Assembly: GCF_003573695.1 (NCBI RefSeq)
Contig: NW_020639929.1
Location: forward strand, 1,516,406 to 1,580,405
Length of the DNA: 64,000 bases
DNA from: Papaver somniferum
Taxonomy: Eukaryota; Streptophyta; Magnoliopsida; Ranunculales; Papaveraceae
Reading direction: 5' to 3'
In this document: positions 32,248 through 44,299 of the stretch, in pieces
Layout: each line of letters opens with the position of its first letter
Numbering within the stretch: position 1 is the stretch's first letter
Notes under the pieces: generated by a model
The model's database searches: none
Told to the model about the DNA's origin: nothing
Seen by the model: only the letters and a program-made list of their open reading frames with translations
Position numbers and translations under genes: made by a program

Positions 32248-32649
32248 GTGGGAACGTTTAGATTTCAAATGTGTCACTTATTAAGTTCTAAGACTAAGCC
32301 TAAGTACTTTAGGAAATTAGAATCGACACATTTGCTTCAGAATGACCACTACTCTGACTGTGGTCAACTATGTAAGTCATACCTAATTGACTTAGAGGAT
32401 CCTAAATTATTTAGGTTATTTTGTGATTCCAGGTTCTTATCTGAGTTTTTCCAGACTCTAGGACCTAATAATTTGGATCTTACCTATGAGGAAATGCATC
32501 CGAGGAAAATAGTCTATTTAGACCCCTTCATAGAACCTGAACCTGAACCGCAATTAGCGATAGTTATCCAGAAACTAGGTAAGGGCATGCCAGTATTGTA
32601 CATTTTTGGTTTACTGCAGTTTCCTTTTGTCAGCTCTTTTTGGTTTTAA
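32248..32649 (+). pseudogene. C-terminal continuation of the element A protein
   Basis: Frame-shifted continuation that includes LIDLEDPKLFRLFCDSRFL, TLGPNNLDLTYEEM and a hydrophobic end (LYIFGLLQFPFVSSFWF) comparable with the hydrophobic C-terminus in C and D. Probably joined to the 30909 frame in the ancestor. Confidence 0.45.
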
Positions 32650-33224
32650 AGACCCACAGTTATTCCGGCTACTGTTATACGGTTCGAGTTGACTAAACCT
32701 TTTCTATGTCTGGCTGAAGACTTTAAACTTAGCACTTCTTGGGAGGTAACCCAAACTCATGCGACACGGTAATATCTTTCCTTATCTCTTTTGCTTCAAA
32801 TGGTAACAGTTTCTCCTTGTTCATGCTTTTAATTTCATCTTTAGAACATTGAGGACAATGTTAGATTTAAGTTTGGGGGTATGGGAGAAACTTTTTAGTT
32901 GCAGTATGAATAAATAAACTCCAGAGCTTAGAAATTTATGCCTATTTAGGATTGCACTAACTAATCTAAGTGGATGGAAGCATTTTGGTTGTAGGAGTTG
33001 AGGAACCAATCTGATTAGATGACAACATCTAAAGAGTCTATTCATAAAAGCACAGAGCTCAGGTGTTAAATAACATGATAGTTTCACCATATCTCGTTGA
33101 GTCCTTTTCACTTCTATTTTTATTTTATTTTGTTTTTAAACTATGTTTCTCTAAGTGATAGGTGGGGCCCACGATTCAAGTTGTTACCAATGCTAGGGTG
33201 AATTAGAGTGATTGAGATACCATG

Positions 33225-33318
<94 letters not shown>
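33225..33318 (+). repeat. 94-nt poly(A) tract plus (GAAA)n in element A
   Basis: Uninterrupted A run, then gaaagaaagaaagaaa. The homologous positions in C and D (about 56914 and 63391) have only about 9-10 A, so this is an expansion in A. Lys- or Phe-rich open frames over it are artefacts. Confidence 0.95.
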
Positions 33319-33320
<2 letters not shown>

Positions 33321-33377
33321 AAGAAAGAAAGAAATTGAGACCAGACCATTTGACCAAAAGGAATAAATTCAATAAAG

Positions 33378-33462
33378 TCGACCACTGGTACCCTTGTATA
33401 TGCCAGTTGTGTTGACCTAGAGTTAGGTTATCGACCACTGGTACCCTTGTATATGCCAGTGT
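33378..33462 (+). repeat. 53-bp-spaced direct repeat in the element A 3' region
   Basis: tcgaccactggtacccttgt followed by atatgccag occurs at 33378 and 33431. The same duplication is conserved in C (about 56961 and 57016) and D (about 63441 and 63496). Confidence 0.85.
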
Positions 33463-33999
33463 GTTGATATTAGTCAGACTAGTATCTCAATCCATTAGGA
33501 TAGGTTCATTTTTGCGGAGGCCTTCAGACAGATATGGAAAACGCCGTTCACTTAGTAAACATCAAAACCATACATGTTTTTCTATATCCATCTTCTTGAT
33601 CTATCCATGTGATTAGTTTTGACTCCGAATATGATGTCCATAGTGCAACTATCTGAGTAGAGCTCTGTCACTTTATATGAATTTTAGTATGCTTGAGTGC
33701 AAACTCGTGTACAGCAATTGGAATTTCGCATCAGGGTACTTCTTCCTGTAGTCAATAAGTATGCCAACCAAGGAGATTCTTTAGTGCCTTCCAAGGTTCT
33801 GCGTAGATAGCTAAGGTCTGGAGTACAGGTTTTGTGGGTGTATCTCTGGTAAGCCCTCCCGAGACTATAACTCGGCCACTAGGGCCACCTAGGGGTTTAA
33901 AGGCTTATTGCATACGCTAAATGCAATCGACGATGCCTGCGACAGTGAGTTAGGATTTTATTTTGTAGTTTTGATTTTCTCGGGACTAGCAAATAATAA

Positions 34000-34012
34000 G
34001 TTTGGGGGTATT
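34000..34012 (+). other. Element A polypurine tract
   Basis: aagtttgggggtatt directly before the 3' LTR TGATAG. The same sequence precedes the LTR at 57550. Confidence 0.75.
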
Positions 34013-35517
34013 TGATAGACGCATTTATGTGTCTAATATAGCCCAATTGTATATTGTGTTAGTACCCATTTTTGTACTTATTATGGTTTTTTATGTCCTT
34101 GTAGGTATTTCTGGAGAAATAAGCTTTTGCGGCGAAATTGGCTAAAAAAATGGTTTTTGCGCTCGTGGGAGAAAATCACTATACGGACCCTCGATTTTGG
34201 ATAAGGGGTAACCTAATTACTAAGGGGTGACCCATTTCCAGGAAGCTGCTAAAGGGACACCAGAGCTGGATAGGGGGACACCCTTCTTCACGTTTAAAAC
34301 AGAATTTTGGCGGGAAAGGACTTTGCAGCGGAACTGATATTAGGGTTCGATTTTATGGACGAATTAGAAGTAGATTCAATTGCTGGATTAGTTACGAATG
34401 GGCTATAATTAACTAAACAGGCCTGGTGAGGTTGCTGGACGGTATCAAATTTGGCTAGGAGCCGAGTTTGGAAGTAAACAGGACGTTGAGTTATTATCGG
34501 CTTTTCTGGAGAAAATAATCAAGGAAGTTACGTGTGAAAGTGCAGTCAATATTCTCCTAATATTCATACACATCAATATGGAAAGTTAAGAGTAACTCAG
34601 CGCGTAAGGAAGAGGAAAAATAGCAGATATTCGTGACCTGTAGTTGAAGAGAAGACCGAGACTTGAGGGAAAGGAAAAAGGGAGATAAACTCAGATTTAA
34701 GCGAGTTATTTGGAGCTGTGAAGTATATAAGAGGTGGAGAGAGGTGAGAGAAGAGGGTCGAGAGTTTGGGGAGGTTTGGAGGCGAGCAGAGAGGCGTAGG
34801 AGGAGTTGCAGAGAAGTTACCTGCTGCTGTTGCTGCTGCCATTAACACGCCTGAAGAACACGAAGAACGGACTCGCAGCAGCAGTCGTTTATCAACAACA
34901 ACATCGACTGTCGGGTGTGGGTCGTAGTTCTTCAACGACAACAGCAACTCAGCTCTGTCGTTGATTCTGGACGTCTTCTGTGGGTCGCATAGTTCTGTTT
35001 TACATCAATTTCTTGTATTTCTCTTCATTGTAAAACACTTTTGAGCATCAATGAAATATTTTGAGAGCATTTTTACTATGATGAGTTAAAACCCAACACT
35101 GGGGCGACGGAGGAGGCCGAGCTTCATAAATGGGTAATTTTATTAATTCTTTTTAAGACTTTTGCATTAAAAATTAATTGAAATATGATTTGATTAAATT
35201 GGGTGTTATTTGATTAGATGGGTCATGCTTAGCTTAGGTGATTTGATGTTCCTTGCTTAACATTTACAACCAATGTTTTGAGAATCGACTTTGGAAAAAT
35301 AAGAGTCCATATATGTTTTGAGCTATTATTGTTGAAAATAAATCATTAAGCCTTATGTTATGAAGATTGGCCGAATCATTAGTCCCAGTACCTCTCTACC
35401 AATTTGTCAATATTTGTATATATATTTTTAAATCTAAAAATCCATTACCTTCACAAGTTCGAGTTTGAACGATACCCCTTATCATCATTACTACAACCAC
35501 CAAAAAATCTCTTATCA
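34013..35517 (+). repeat. Element A 3' LTR
   Basis: 1505 bp, near-identical to 28358-29852, followed by the cctac duplication. TATA-like box at 34724-34731. Confidence 0.95.
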
Positions 35518-35667
35518 CCTACACTAACAGCCTCCTTAAGTCCCTTTCCCGGTCGTATCCTTCTAGAAACCTTCTTTTTGCATTTTTCGTTCGTCCTCTT
35601 CTTCGTAATCTTCGTAGGGACTCTCCTCCCCATACATGGTCCTTTTCCGAGATGAAGCCGTTATCAT

Positions 35668-36162
35668 TTATGAACTAGCGTTTTCTTCTTGCGAGATTCC
35701 AACCTCCATTTTATTGCCACGTTCGTATTCCTCTTGTTTCGCCTGACTACCTCGTTTCTCCGTTCCTGCTTGCCGTTCCAGCTGGTACCTTACTCGCCCC
35801 TTATCTCGATGGGTTGCTTTACTCGGTTCTTTTGATATTATGTCTTTATCACCCTCGTTCCCCTCCACTTCTTCTCGATTCGTTTCCCCTTTCATAATAG
35901 CCCCGACTTTCACGATTTGAGCTGGTTCCGTCATGGATTCATCCTCTACACTCTGTTTGCCTTTACGTTTCCTTGTGACTTCCCGTCTTTCATCTGCTAT
36001 GGGCGTTAGTCTCTTCTCCCCTTTCTTCAGGGCTTCCAACCATTTGCTCCTCCTTGCCGACGATGTTCCTCCTCTTTCCATTTTGCGTCCTCCTTTGGCC
36101 TCCAGTCGCTTGCTTCTCCTCGTTACTACCATGTGTGCCGCCCTGTCTGGTGTTCTAGTCAT
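35668..36162 (-). pseudogene. N-terminal reading frame of element B (gag leader protein)
   Basis: 164 residues, very basic and charged, with a repeated RRSKRLEA / RRSKWLEA motif near the N-terminus. Lies between the PBS and the element A insertion point, i.e. where gag begins. No Retrotrans_gag fold is visible. Probably the N-terminal extension of gag, or a separate leader protein. Confidence 0.5.
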
Positions 36163-36340
36163 CGACTTATCCTAATTTCAATATTGGTTTTTATCTAAAA
36201 CTTTGTCTTAAAAGGGATCTTTGATAAAATCTCTTACTCCTACAACTTTAGCTAAGATATCTCGCCAAGATCTATTACTCCTAAAACTTTAGCTTCTCTC
36301 CACTACTTAGACGAGGATGAATCCCCAATCTAAGTTCCAT

Positions 36341-36358
36341 GTTTCTGGACGCCAAAAT
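36341..36358 (-). other. Element B primer binding site
   Basis: On the minus strand ttttggcgtccagaaacatg begins directly after the 5' LTR. Element F has ttttggcgctagaaaacagc in the same place. The priming tRNA is not identified. Confidence 0.55.
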
Positions 36359-37040
36359 GTAACTACTGGAAATCCAGTATCACACCCAAAGTGACAGTAA
36401 CCTATATCTAAGACATATTAAGTAATGCAAGCACCGAAAATTCTTATTGATGAATCATTCAAAGTAACAAAGATACAAGTTCTTGAATAGAAGGAAACCC
36501 TAATCTCTGTCCCTAGGTTAAGCTCTCCCACTCTCCAAAAATCCGATCCCCAAAACATTGCCCAAGGACCTCTATTTATAGGCCATCTAACTCTAATGGA
36601 ACACAACTCATTTTATCTCGTCACATTCTCGCTGTGGTGATTTCCACTTCGCCCAGACCGTTTCCATAAATTTTTTCCTCTTCTTTCGCTAACTTCACAT
36701 GGGCTTGTCGGGACACCTGTCTCTTTTCTTGCTCCATAATTTATCTACTTCGCGCTTGTCTTCTCATCCAAGTAATCTTACTTCGTCCTTTTCTACTTCG
36801 TGGCGAATATCTTGTAGGTTACTCCATGGATCCTTCATAACCCATGTTCCTCTCGAAGCTTACTTCGTGATGAAACACTATCTCGCACATAGCTTTTACC
36901 TCGTCAACTTGTCAATAATGGTGACTGATTTAATTTGACAAGTCACTGACGAAGATTTTCGTGACACGGTACAGGATCTTCAGGCCGGATTCTCGCGTCT
37001 TCCCTATGTCCACGTGGCGATCCATATTTTGGTATCTACA
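36359..37040 (-). repeat. Element B 5' LTR
   Basis: 682 bp, homologous along its length to 19226-19911, followed by the gtctt duplication at 37041-37045. Confidence 0.93.
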
Positions 37041-37045
37041 GTCTT

Positions 37046-38324
37046 CTTGTAATAATTTGAGACAAATTGAATAAGAAAAGATGGATGTTAAGGAGAAATC
37101 AATGGAAGTATTAAAATGAAATAAATCTTGTTGAAAGCCGACTTGTGTTTATATGCCTGCCATGCATGTGTGTAGACATGTCCATTCATCAAGGTAGCTT
37201 TTTTTTTTCCTTTAACATTCTAAATCCTAAACCACAGAACAATAACATAAATCAGATTCTTACTTATTATATTCAAAAGGATTTAGAGTTGCCGAGTTTA
37301 TTTTGAGTATATTGCTTGATAATTGAATGGAGTTGCGCAGGCATACTCAGGCTTGGGCATTCGAAATATTTGGTGTTCAGTTTTTCTTCTTAGTTTTTGC
37401 ATACTAGGTTAAACAGGTTCTCATTTTTCTTTACTATCACTTTTTCAATTGGCCAAATTGATCACTTTTTTTCTAAAAATGGAGGTAGTATTAACTTTTA
37501 GTGTTTTACCCTATACTAACTTGCTAAGCCCGCCATAACCTCCACTGTATTAACTTGCTAACTATGCTGCCATGTATGGTGTATATACTACTGTAAATAC
37601 CCAATGTTTTTGAAAAATCTAGACAACAATGTTATCGTTGTCGGACCTCCACCTACGACCCATCCATAGAGAAAAGAGGTTATCCAACACAAATGAGGTG
37701 CTGGGTACTCGAAATTACTTGTAGCCATTTACTCCTTGTAAATTGCTCTTGCAATAAAATTCTTCATTCCAATAGAAGCAAAATTTAACGCGATTTTTCA
37801 TAAATAAACTTAAAGCATGCTACCAAACCAAAACAATATTAAATTAGTTGATGTCTAGTTTAGAGTCTTTAGACCCTAGAGTTTCTTCAATAGTGTAAAG
37901 AAGCTAAATGAGAAATAAGACCATACATTGTCTATTAAATGAGTTGGTGGTGAATCTTGTTTCTCTAGTCATCTTTCAGTCTCAAAATCAAATAAAATCA
38001 TGTTGCTCTAGGGAAGTACTGCTATATAATTGAGTGGGACTTGACTTTCCTCCCATCCCTTTCTTCTATAATACTATTGCGTTTTGCTTCATTACTAATT
38101 CATTGGTGCCTATCTTCCATGCAAAGCTTTCATTTCCCAATCAATGCTGAGTATAATTTCCTTTACATCTCAACAGTAGTATAAACACAGATGTCAAAAA
38201 CCCACTGGTTGTCCACAACCTTCGGATTAGTAACACCTGGCTAGAACCTTTAGCAAAAATTCATACCAAGGGGAGTGCCACTTGGTGTATTACAAGTGTC
38301 ATAACTAGACAAAACGGAACAAAT
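37046..38324. other. Intergenic DNA
   Basis: AT-rich, no gene recognised on either strand. Confidence 0.5.
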
Positions 38325-38798
38325 GAATACAGTGTTTTGCTTTTATATCCACTTAGATTAAAGAAAAGTTTAGTGGGTTTTTAAGATTTGGACTAATTAT
38401 CTGTGCAAAGGTAAAAGGAAGAACTTTATTTCAGCAAAGGAAAAAGGAAGAGCTTTTTTTGTACAAAAGCCGTAGTTTATACTGCAATTTGGAGTTATAA
38501 TATATGGAGATCCAACTTATTTGTGTTTCCTTAGAACTTTAACACTAAATGTTAAGAAAACTTTAAGGTTTCATGGCAAACCACTTTGATTAGTAGGGTT
38601 ATGATGTAGGTTGATAATAATTTGAACAAATTTACTGGAAGTTCTTTTGAATTATAAACAATGCTAAAAAGTAAGGATCCTTTATTTGGTTGATATGATG
38701 GGAAACTAGTTGCCTTAAGTCATGACACACATTGCAATCCGCAAATGTGTAGTAAAAGTACCTGTAATTGATTCCTTAAGACTTAAGTACTGGGATTT
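38325..38798 (+). repeat. Unnamed dispersed repeat, copy 2
   Basis: Aligned with copy 3 680 bp downstream and, inverted, with 11855-12243. Starts near 'cagtgttttgctt..atatcca' and ends near 'attgattccttaag'. No coding potential or TE termini seen, so the class is unknown. Confidence 0.75.
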
Positions 38799-39006
38799 AC
38801 TCACTCGGGAAGACTGAAAAAATGGCTAAGCCCTCGTTAGCAATTTTGCGCATGGTTTGCCTTGGCAAAATGCAAATTTGGTCCATTATTTGGTCAATGA
38901 TTCGGGGATAATTTGGAACGAAATTTTTGTAAGTATAATTCATTATAGAGATATGAACTTTAATTGATACAGAGATCAACCCCTTCGGTAGTAAAGAACC
39001 AACGAA

Positions 39007-39471
39007 CAGAAGTGTTTTGCTTCCATATCCACTTAGCGATAAATGAGAAAACTATGATGGGTATTCAGGATTTGGATTAGTTTATTTTTATAAGGTTTTG
39101 GACCAGTTATTTCTGCAAAGAAAAAGAAGTACTTTGAGTACAAAAGCTAGAGTTTATGCTAAAATTTGGAGTATATGCCACAATCTAGCTTCTTTGTTTT
39201 TGCTTAGAACTTTAACACTACATGTTAGAACACTTTAGGATTCATGGCAGACCACTTTGATTAGTAGGATGTGTATTAATTTTATACTAAATTGAACAAA
39301 TTTATTGGGAGTTCTTTTGAATTATATTCCAACAAGGCCTAAAAAGTAAAGATCCTTTTATTTGGTGGATATGATGGGAAACCAGTTGCTTTAAGTCATG
39401 ACACATATTGCATTCCGCAAATCATGTAAGCTAAAAGTACTTGCAATTGATTCCTTAAGTACTTGGATTTA
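39007..39471 (+). repeat. Unnamed dispersed repeat, copy 3
   Basis: Roughly 80 percent identical to copy 2 by eye, in direct orientation, with an extra short segment near 39075 ('tttataaggttttgg'). Confidence 0.75.
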
Positions 39472-39894
39472 TTTAACAGTGTATAATGCTATTCTTTTAG
39501 TACAATTTATTTTTGTTTTGTGAGGTAATTAATAATACTCGAGATGGAAACTTAATAGACTTGTCTCTTTCGTGAATTCGTTGTTTTTCTCTTTGTTTTT
39601 AGATCATTTGCTGTTCTATTGGATAAGATGGCTATGCTTGGCAAGCCTATCCGATTAGCATGCAAATTAAGTAATTAATGACTTTAATTGTTTAGACAAC
39701 TAATCATACAAATTGTAGTGCATTTGTAGGTTGTCCCTTGATGGAAAAACAGTTTGGAGCCATTTTTATTTCATCTAAATCTAATAGTACTGCTATCAAC
39801 ATTCTTCCTACTTCTTTTTCACCTAATTTTTCAGCCAAACATAAGTTTGTGAATCGTGTTAGATAATTTCAAATGGTTCATAAAAATAATCGGA

Positions 39895-40160
39895 AAATAG
39901 GTCATTTGTCCAAATATTTTTAAAACATTGTTCAAATGGACGAGTAAAAATTATTATGGGTGAAATGGACACCAAAAAAATAGCAATGATGAAACTGAAT
40001 TCATCCTGATTTAAACTTTAAAAATAGCAAGGATGAAACCGGATGCATCCTGATGTAAATTAAAAATAAGAAAAAGTTTTTAAAAATGGGTAGGATGAAA
40101 CTGTTTACATCCTGATTATTTTTATATTTTTGTCCATTTAAACAGTATCAAAACCTAAAT
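39895..40160. mobile_element. MITE-like element with GGATG...CATCC tandem hairpins
   Basis: Ends ggaaaataggtcattt and (reverse complement) ggagaaaaggacattt are imperfect inverted repeats. The interior holds three units with a (g/a)gatgaaac...catcctga palindrome near 39990, 40035 and 40092. Noncoding. Target duplication unclear. Confidence 0.5.
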
Positions 40161-40630
40161 GTCCTTTTCTCCTAGAAATTGTTAATTTTGGTTTTTTTAA
40201 TCAATTTTGTGAAAAATAATTTATTCTCCTGATAAGAAAAGAAAATAAGAATGTTTTGGCCAAAATTTAGTCCAAGGGTGATTGCTCCGGTCAAAGATGG
40301 TTGAATAGACAACCAACATGCCTGATGGAGGAAAAGTAATTCCTAGTTTCCTGCACATTAATTAGGAGTTTGTTTCCTACCCATTGTAGTGTTACATGAA
40401 GGCACCATTTATGTTAATGGAATCGTGAAAGAAGTTAAACGATGTTGTTTAATTTGAACCGTGTAATAGCAATCTCGTTCACTCCTCCCTTCAATTATTT
40501 CCAACAATATTATCATCAAGATAGGTTTGAGGTGTTGGTAAAGATGGCACGCCCTTAACTATATACGTGAAACTCCAAATAGACATACATGAATGCTCAA
40601 GTACTCTTGCCTTTAGTGAAAGATAATCTT
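40161..40630. other. Intergenic DNA before element F
   Basis: No gene recognised. The last five bases (atctt) would be the F target duplication; the partner lies outside the window. Confidence 0.45.
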
Positions 40631-41103
40631 TGTAGATACAAAATACCGCACACTAATAACGCATGCGAAGTACTGATTATCAAGATCAAGTGAAGACAAC
40701 CGCGTACGGCTTATTCAGAATTACGCGTTTGGTGATGTCGGTTTAATCACGAGTAAAGTGTGAGGATCATGCGATGTTATGGAATATGTGCGAGAAGAGT
40801 CAGTGTAAGCGTACGTTAATGACGCATGCCAGATCCGAAAATAAGGGTTTTATTAGTTGTCATCCACTATGTAAATCCCTATATAAGGGATCGAGCGACC
40901 TTGTATTGAGGGGGATCTTTTTGAGAGCTTAGACAAGAAATTTAGGAGAGAGAAAGATTGTTTCTTCTCCAAGTTAGAGCTTTCTTATAATTTTGTATCC
41001 AAATTAAAGATCTAATGAATGTTCTTATGAATTTTATGATGATTACTTGAGTTGTTCTATATATTTCATTAAGGATGTGGTTGTAGGATTTCCTGCAACT
41101 ACA
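40631..41103 (+). repeat. Element F 5' LTR
   Basis: 473 bp, TGTAGATACA...GCAACTACA, ends directly at ttttggcgc. TATA-like ctatataagg near 40880. Confidence 0.88.
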
Positions 41104-41201
41104 TTTTGGCGCTAGAAAACAGCTCGGAATGATATACCATGTTGGTGAATCTAATTGAAAAGCAAATCTAAGGTGATAATGATTCTTCATTAAGAAGAAA
41201 T

Positions 41202-41837
41202 TTGTTACCAAGGAAAGATCTTATCTTAAGAAGAAAGACAGATAAAATTGTTAAATCACCAAGAATGGACGAAACGAAAAACAACCTACAGCAAATCCGA
41301 GAACAGATCCAACAAAAGAACAATTACAAAAACCAAAAAGGTGCTAAAACAAGAGACGAACATGCAGAAACGATCAAAATCATTAAAGCAAGAGAAGGTA
41401 GCAGGAGACTACAGTGTAACCTAATAACCAAAACAATTTTCAATGATTTCCATGAAGGAATCACAGGGAAAATACACAAGCGTGATTTTGAAGGAAAGAA
41501 AGTTATGACGGTAGAAAATCTATCTCTGTTGAAGGATTGGGAAAAGCAGAAGATAACATTCATGGCAGAGGAGATACCGGAAGAAAAATTAAGGCGCACA
41601 GATCCTTTGGTAGTTACAGTAACTACAGCGCGAAAAGAAAGAAATACGGTAGAGAAATTTTCATATGAATGGGCTATATATAAAACCTTGGTAGACACAG
41701 AAAGTTCGGTAGATATATTATTATATCGCGCGTTCAAAGGTATGGGATACAAGGATGCGGATATGACCTGTTCAACTTATAACATTCATGGTTTTAACAA
41801 AGCAAAAACAAAGCCAAAAGGAGAGATAACCGTGTGA
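41202..41837 (+). pseudogene. Element F retropepsin region
   Basis: 211 residues. The C-terminal part is the Tat protease: AEEIPEEKLRRTDPLVVTV, AIYKTLVDTESSVDILLY (family usually DxGSS; here Glu replaces Gly) and FKGMGYKDADM. The N-terminal 100 residues are Lys/Gln-rich and do not resemble the gag core, which appears deleted between the PBS and this frame. A stop precedes the LGEIETQVTLCVVDVE continuation. Confidence 0.75.
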
Positions 41838-42257
41838 ATACTGTTGGGAGAAATTGAAACACAGGTGACATTGTGCGTGGTTGATGTGGAATCACCGTAC
41901 AATATGCTCTTGGGATGACCATGGGTACATGCGATAAAAGCCGTAGCATCAACTCTTCACCAATGTATAAGGTTCCCAATACCAAGCAGCGTAGGCGAAA
42001 TCAAAGGAGATACTACGAGTGCGAAGATTTTTAGCCAGACAGATATAAAAAACTATAAAGGACGCACACGGAAGCGAAAAAATCGCTGGAGAAGAGCAAA
42101 ATAATTAAGGAAGGAAGAAAAATTCAGAATATACATGATAAGAGCACAAAAAGGAAAAGGAATACCAAGCGAAATTCCAGAAAAAGAGGGCGAACCGATG
42201 CATGAAATAAAAGAGCCGACACCGTTAGGATAACCAAAAGAGAATTTCACCGCAGCA

Positions 42258-43510
42258 TTGCTGATAAAAGAAATAAATGTTGGAATAACAGACGAACCAA
42301 AGATATTAAAAATTGGGACCAAGATGGGAAAAGAAGAAGAAGAAGAAAGAACGATCAACATCTTACGTGAATATAAAGACATCTTCGCATGGAGCATGGA
42401 AGAAATGCCAAGAATAGATCCTTCTATCGCGTGTCATAAGTTGGATATTAACAAGAATGCACGACAATTTAAACAGAGGATAAGAAAGATAGCAACAACA
42501 TATCATCCTCAGATAGAAGCATACCTACAGAAGATGCTTGAAGCAGGAATTATAAGACCAGCAAAATATCCAGAGTGTATAGCGAATATGGTGGTGGTGC
42601 CGAAGAAGAATAATGGAATAAGGATTTTCATCGACTTCAGTGACTTAAACAAGGCATGTCCAAAAGACAGCTTTCCATTAACAGATATACCACATATGGT
42701 TGAAGCGGCGTCAGGAAATGACAGGTTATCACTGATGGACGGATATAAAGGCTACAAACAAATTCCTTTGGCTGCAGAAGATCGAGAACATACTGCTTTT
42801 TTCGCACCCAGAGGATTATATTGTTATACAAAAATGCCTTTCGGTTTGAAAAATGCAGGCGCGACATATCAAAGAATGGTAAAAAAAAAAGTGTTTGCAA
42901 AATGGATACATACAATATTAGAAGTATACGTCGATGACATGTTGGTGAAAAGTAAAAAAGTTGAAGATCATGTTGACGACTTGAGAGAAATCTTTGAGTA
43001 TATGCGGTAATTCAACATCAAGATAAATGCAGAGAAGTGCATTTTCGGAGTCACGTCAGGAAAATTCTTAGGATATATTGTATCAAAAGAAGGAATAGAA
43101 GTCGACCCAGATAAGATACAACGGTTCATGACATGCCAACACCTGCGACTGTGAAAGATTTATAAATTTGAATGGACTTCTAGCTTCATTGGGGCGTTTA
43201 TTTCGCGTTCATCAGATAAGTGCAAACACTTCTTCAACATCCTAAAGAAGGGGACCAAGTTCAAATGGACAGACAAATGTGACAAAGCGCTATAAAATAT
43301 AAAGAACCGCTTAATAAATTTATCTATTCTGCAGAAAGCGGAGCCAGAAGAAGAATTACTGATATATTTGGCATCAACACCGCACATATTAAGTGCTGTA
43401 CTGCTACGTTTGGACCGAAGGAGTGGAAAATCCGATATACTACATAAGTAAAACATATAATGCCGCAGAGAAAAATTATTCAAAGATTGAAAAGTTAATC
43501 CTTGCACTGG
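42258..43510 (+). pseudogene. Element F reverse transcriptase and RNase H start
   Basis: 42258-43010 is nearly a full RT: IFAWSMEEMPRIDPS, IRKIATTYHPQIEAYLQKM, AGIIRPAKYPECIANMVVVP, LMDGYKGYKQIPLAAEDREH, MPFGLKNAGATYQRMV, and YVDDMLVKSKK with the catalytic YVDD. After a TAA at 43008 it continues FNIKINAEKCIFG, a frameshift near 43130, ISRSSDKCKHFFNILKKGTK and further stops. It is clearly homologous to the element B RT. Confidence 0.9.
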
Positions 43511-44299
43511 TCTATGCAAGTGTTTGAGGGTGAAAACGATTTCTGCTGATTTTGGTAATTTCGGGTGTGTGGGTGAGAAACGAGTTTAAACCCTAAATAA
43601 TATACTGCAAGGGAGTACTTTAGATTCGAGAGATCAATATGTACAAATATGGCCTAAACCAGGAAATGGTCGTTCCATACTTGCTTCGGTCACAAAGTGA
43701 AGGAGAAGGGTTGGTTTTGGGGAGGGAAGCGAAGAGAGTGTTGAGACCAGAATAGTTGATTCTGAAAGAGTAGTTGTTTCACGACTTGTATCAGAAAGTG
43801 GGAAGCTAACAGATGGAAATCTAGCAAATATTTTCTGAGTGTTGTATCCTCTTGACCTGAACTTGTTGTTCGGTGGAAATAGGTAATGCCTATTTATACC
43901 AGTCGAAGTGAAACGTACTCTGGTCTCATTAAGAAAGGGAAAACATGTGAGTAAATGGGAGGAGGTGGTAACCGGTAACCCTGGAAGTGATGTTCCATAA
44001 AAGAAAGTGTTTCACCATTACTCCCTGTATTTACTAACCGCCTCATCCTTATGACACTGTCTTATAACGGGCGTAGTGTACGCCGCACGCTGTAAACCGC
44101 CAAACCAATACCCAATGAGCATCCCCAAGTTTGTGACATGTGGTTATGTCTCGAGCGTTTTCGTGGAAAACATGTAGCATGTCGTTGTTGTCTGGCAAGT
44201 TGAGCTTGGGAGACTTGCCGACTCGGTGGTGACCTTCGACGGTCGAGATTTTGCATCTTAAGAGGAAAGGTAGCCGTTGATTATTGTAACCCTTCGTTT

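Larger units (their letters stand above)
28358..35517 (+). mobile_element. 'A': Athila-like non-autonomous LTR retrotransposon inside element B
   Basis: Two LTRs of about 1.5 kb (28358-29852, 34013-35517) flanked by the 5-bp duplication cctac (28353-28357, 35518-35522). PBS, leader with splice donor, one acidic reading frame and a polypurine tract are in the expected places. No gag, protease, RT or integrase is present in the 4.16-kb interior. The LTRs look about 98 percent identical by eye, so it is the youngest element here. Its 3' half is homologous to elements C and D. Confidence 0.93.
19226..37040 (-). mobile_element. 'B': Tat-type Ty3/gypsy retrotransposon, interrupted by element A
   Basis: LTRs at 19226-19911 and 36359-37040 (TGTAAC...ATCTACA) flanked by the 5-bp duplication gtctt (19221-19225, 37041-37045). 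Minus-strand order: 5' LTR, PBS, gag remnants, zinc knuckle and retropepsin, RT, RNase H, a second (archaeal-type) RNase H, integrase, then an antisense gene and the 3' LTR. The double RNase H and the antisense gene are known marks of the Tat lineage. Stops and frameshifts in every domain make it defective. Without element A and its duplication it would be about 10.65 kb. The LTRs are about 95 percent identical by eye. Confidence 0.93.
40631..43520 (+). mobile_element. 'F': Tat-type Ty3/gypsy element, 5' part, interrupted by element E
   Basis: 5' LTR 40631-41103, PBS-like ttttggcgctagaaaacagc from 41104, retropepsin and RT/RNase H follow. Pol is cut at 43520 inside the RNase H region (AEKNYSKIEKLILALVYA), where the element E LTR begins with TGTTTGAGGG. 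The remaining pol and the 3' LTR would lie beyond the window. A solo LTR of the same family is at 10619-11096. Confidence 0.88.

Noticed and set aside
33193..33438. Lys- or Phe-rich open frames
   Set aside because: Translation of a 94-nt homopolymer.
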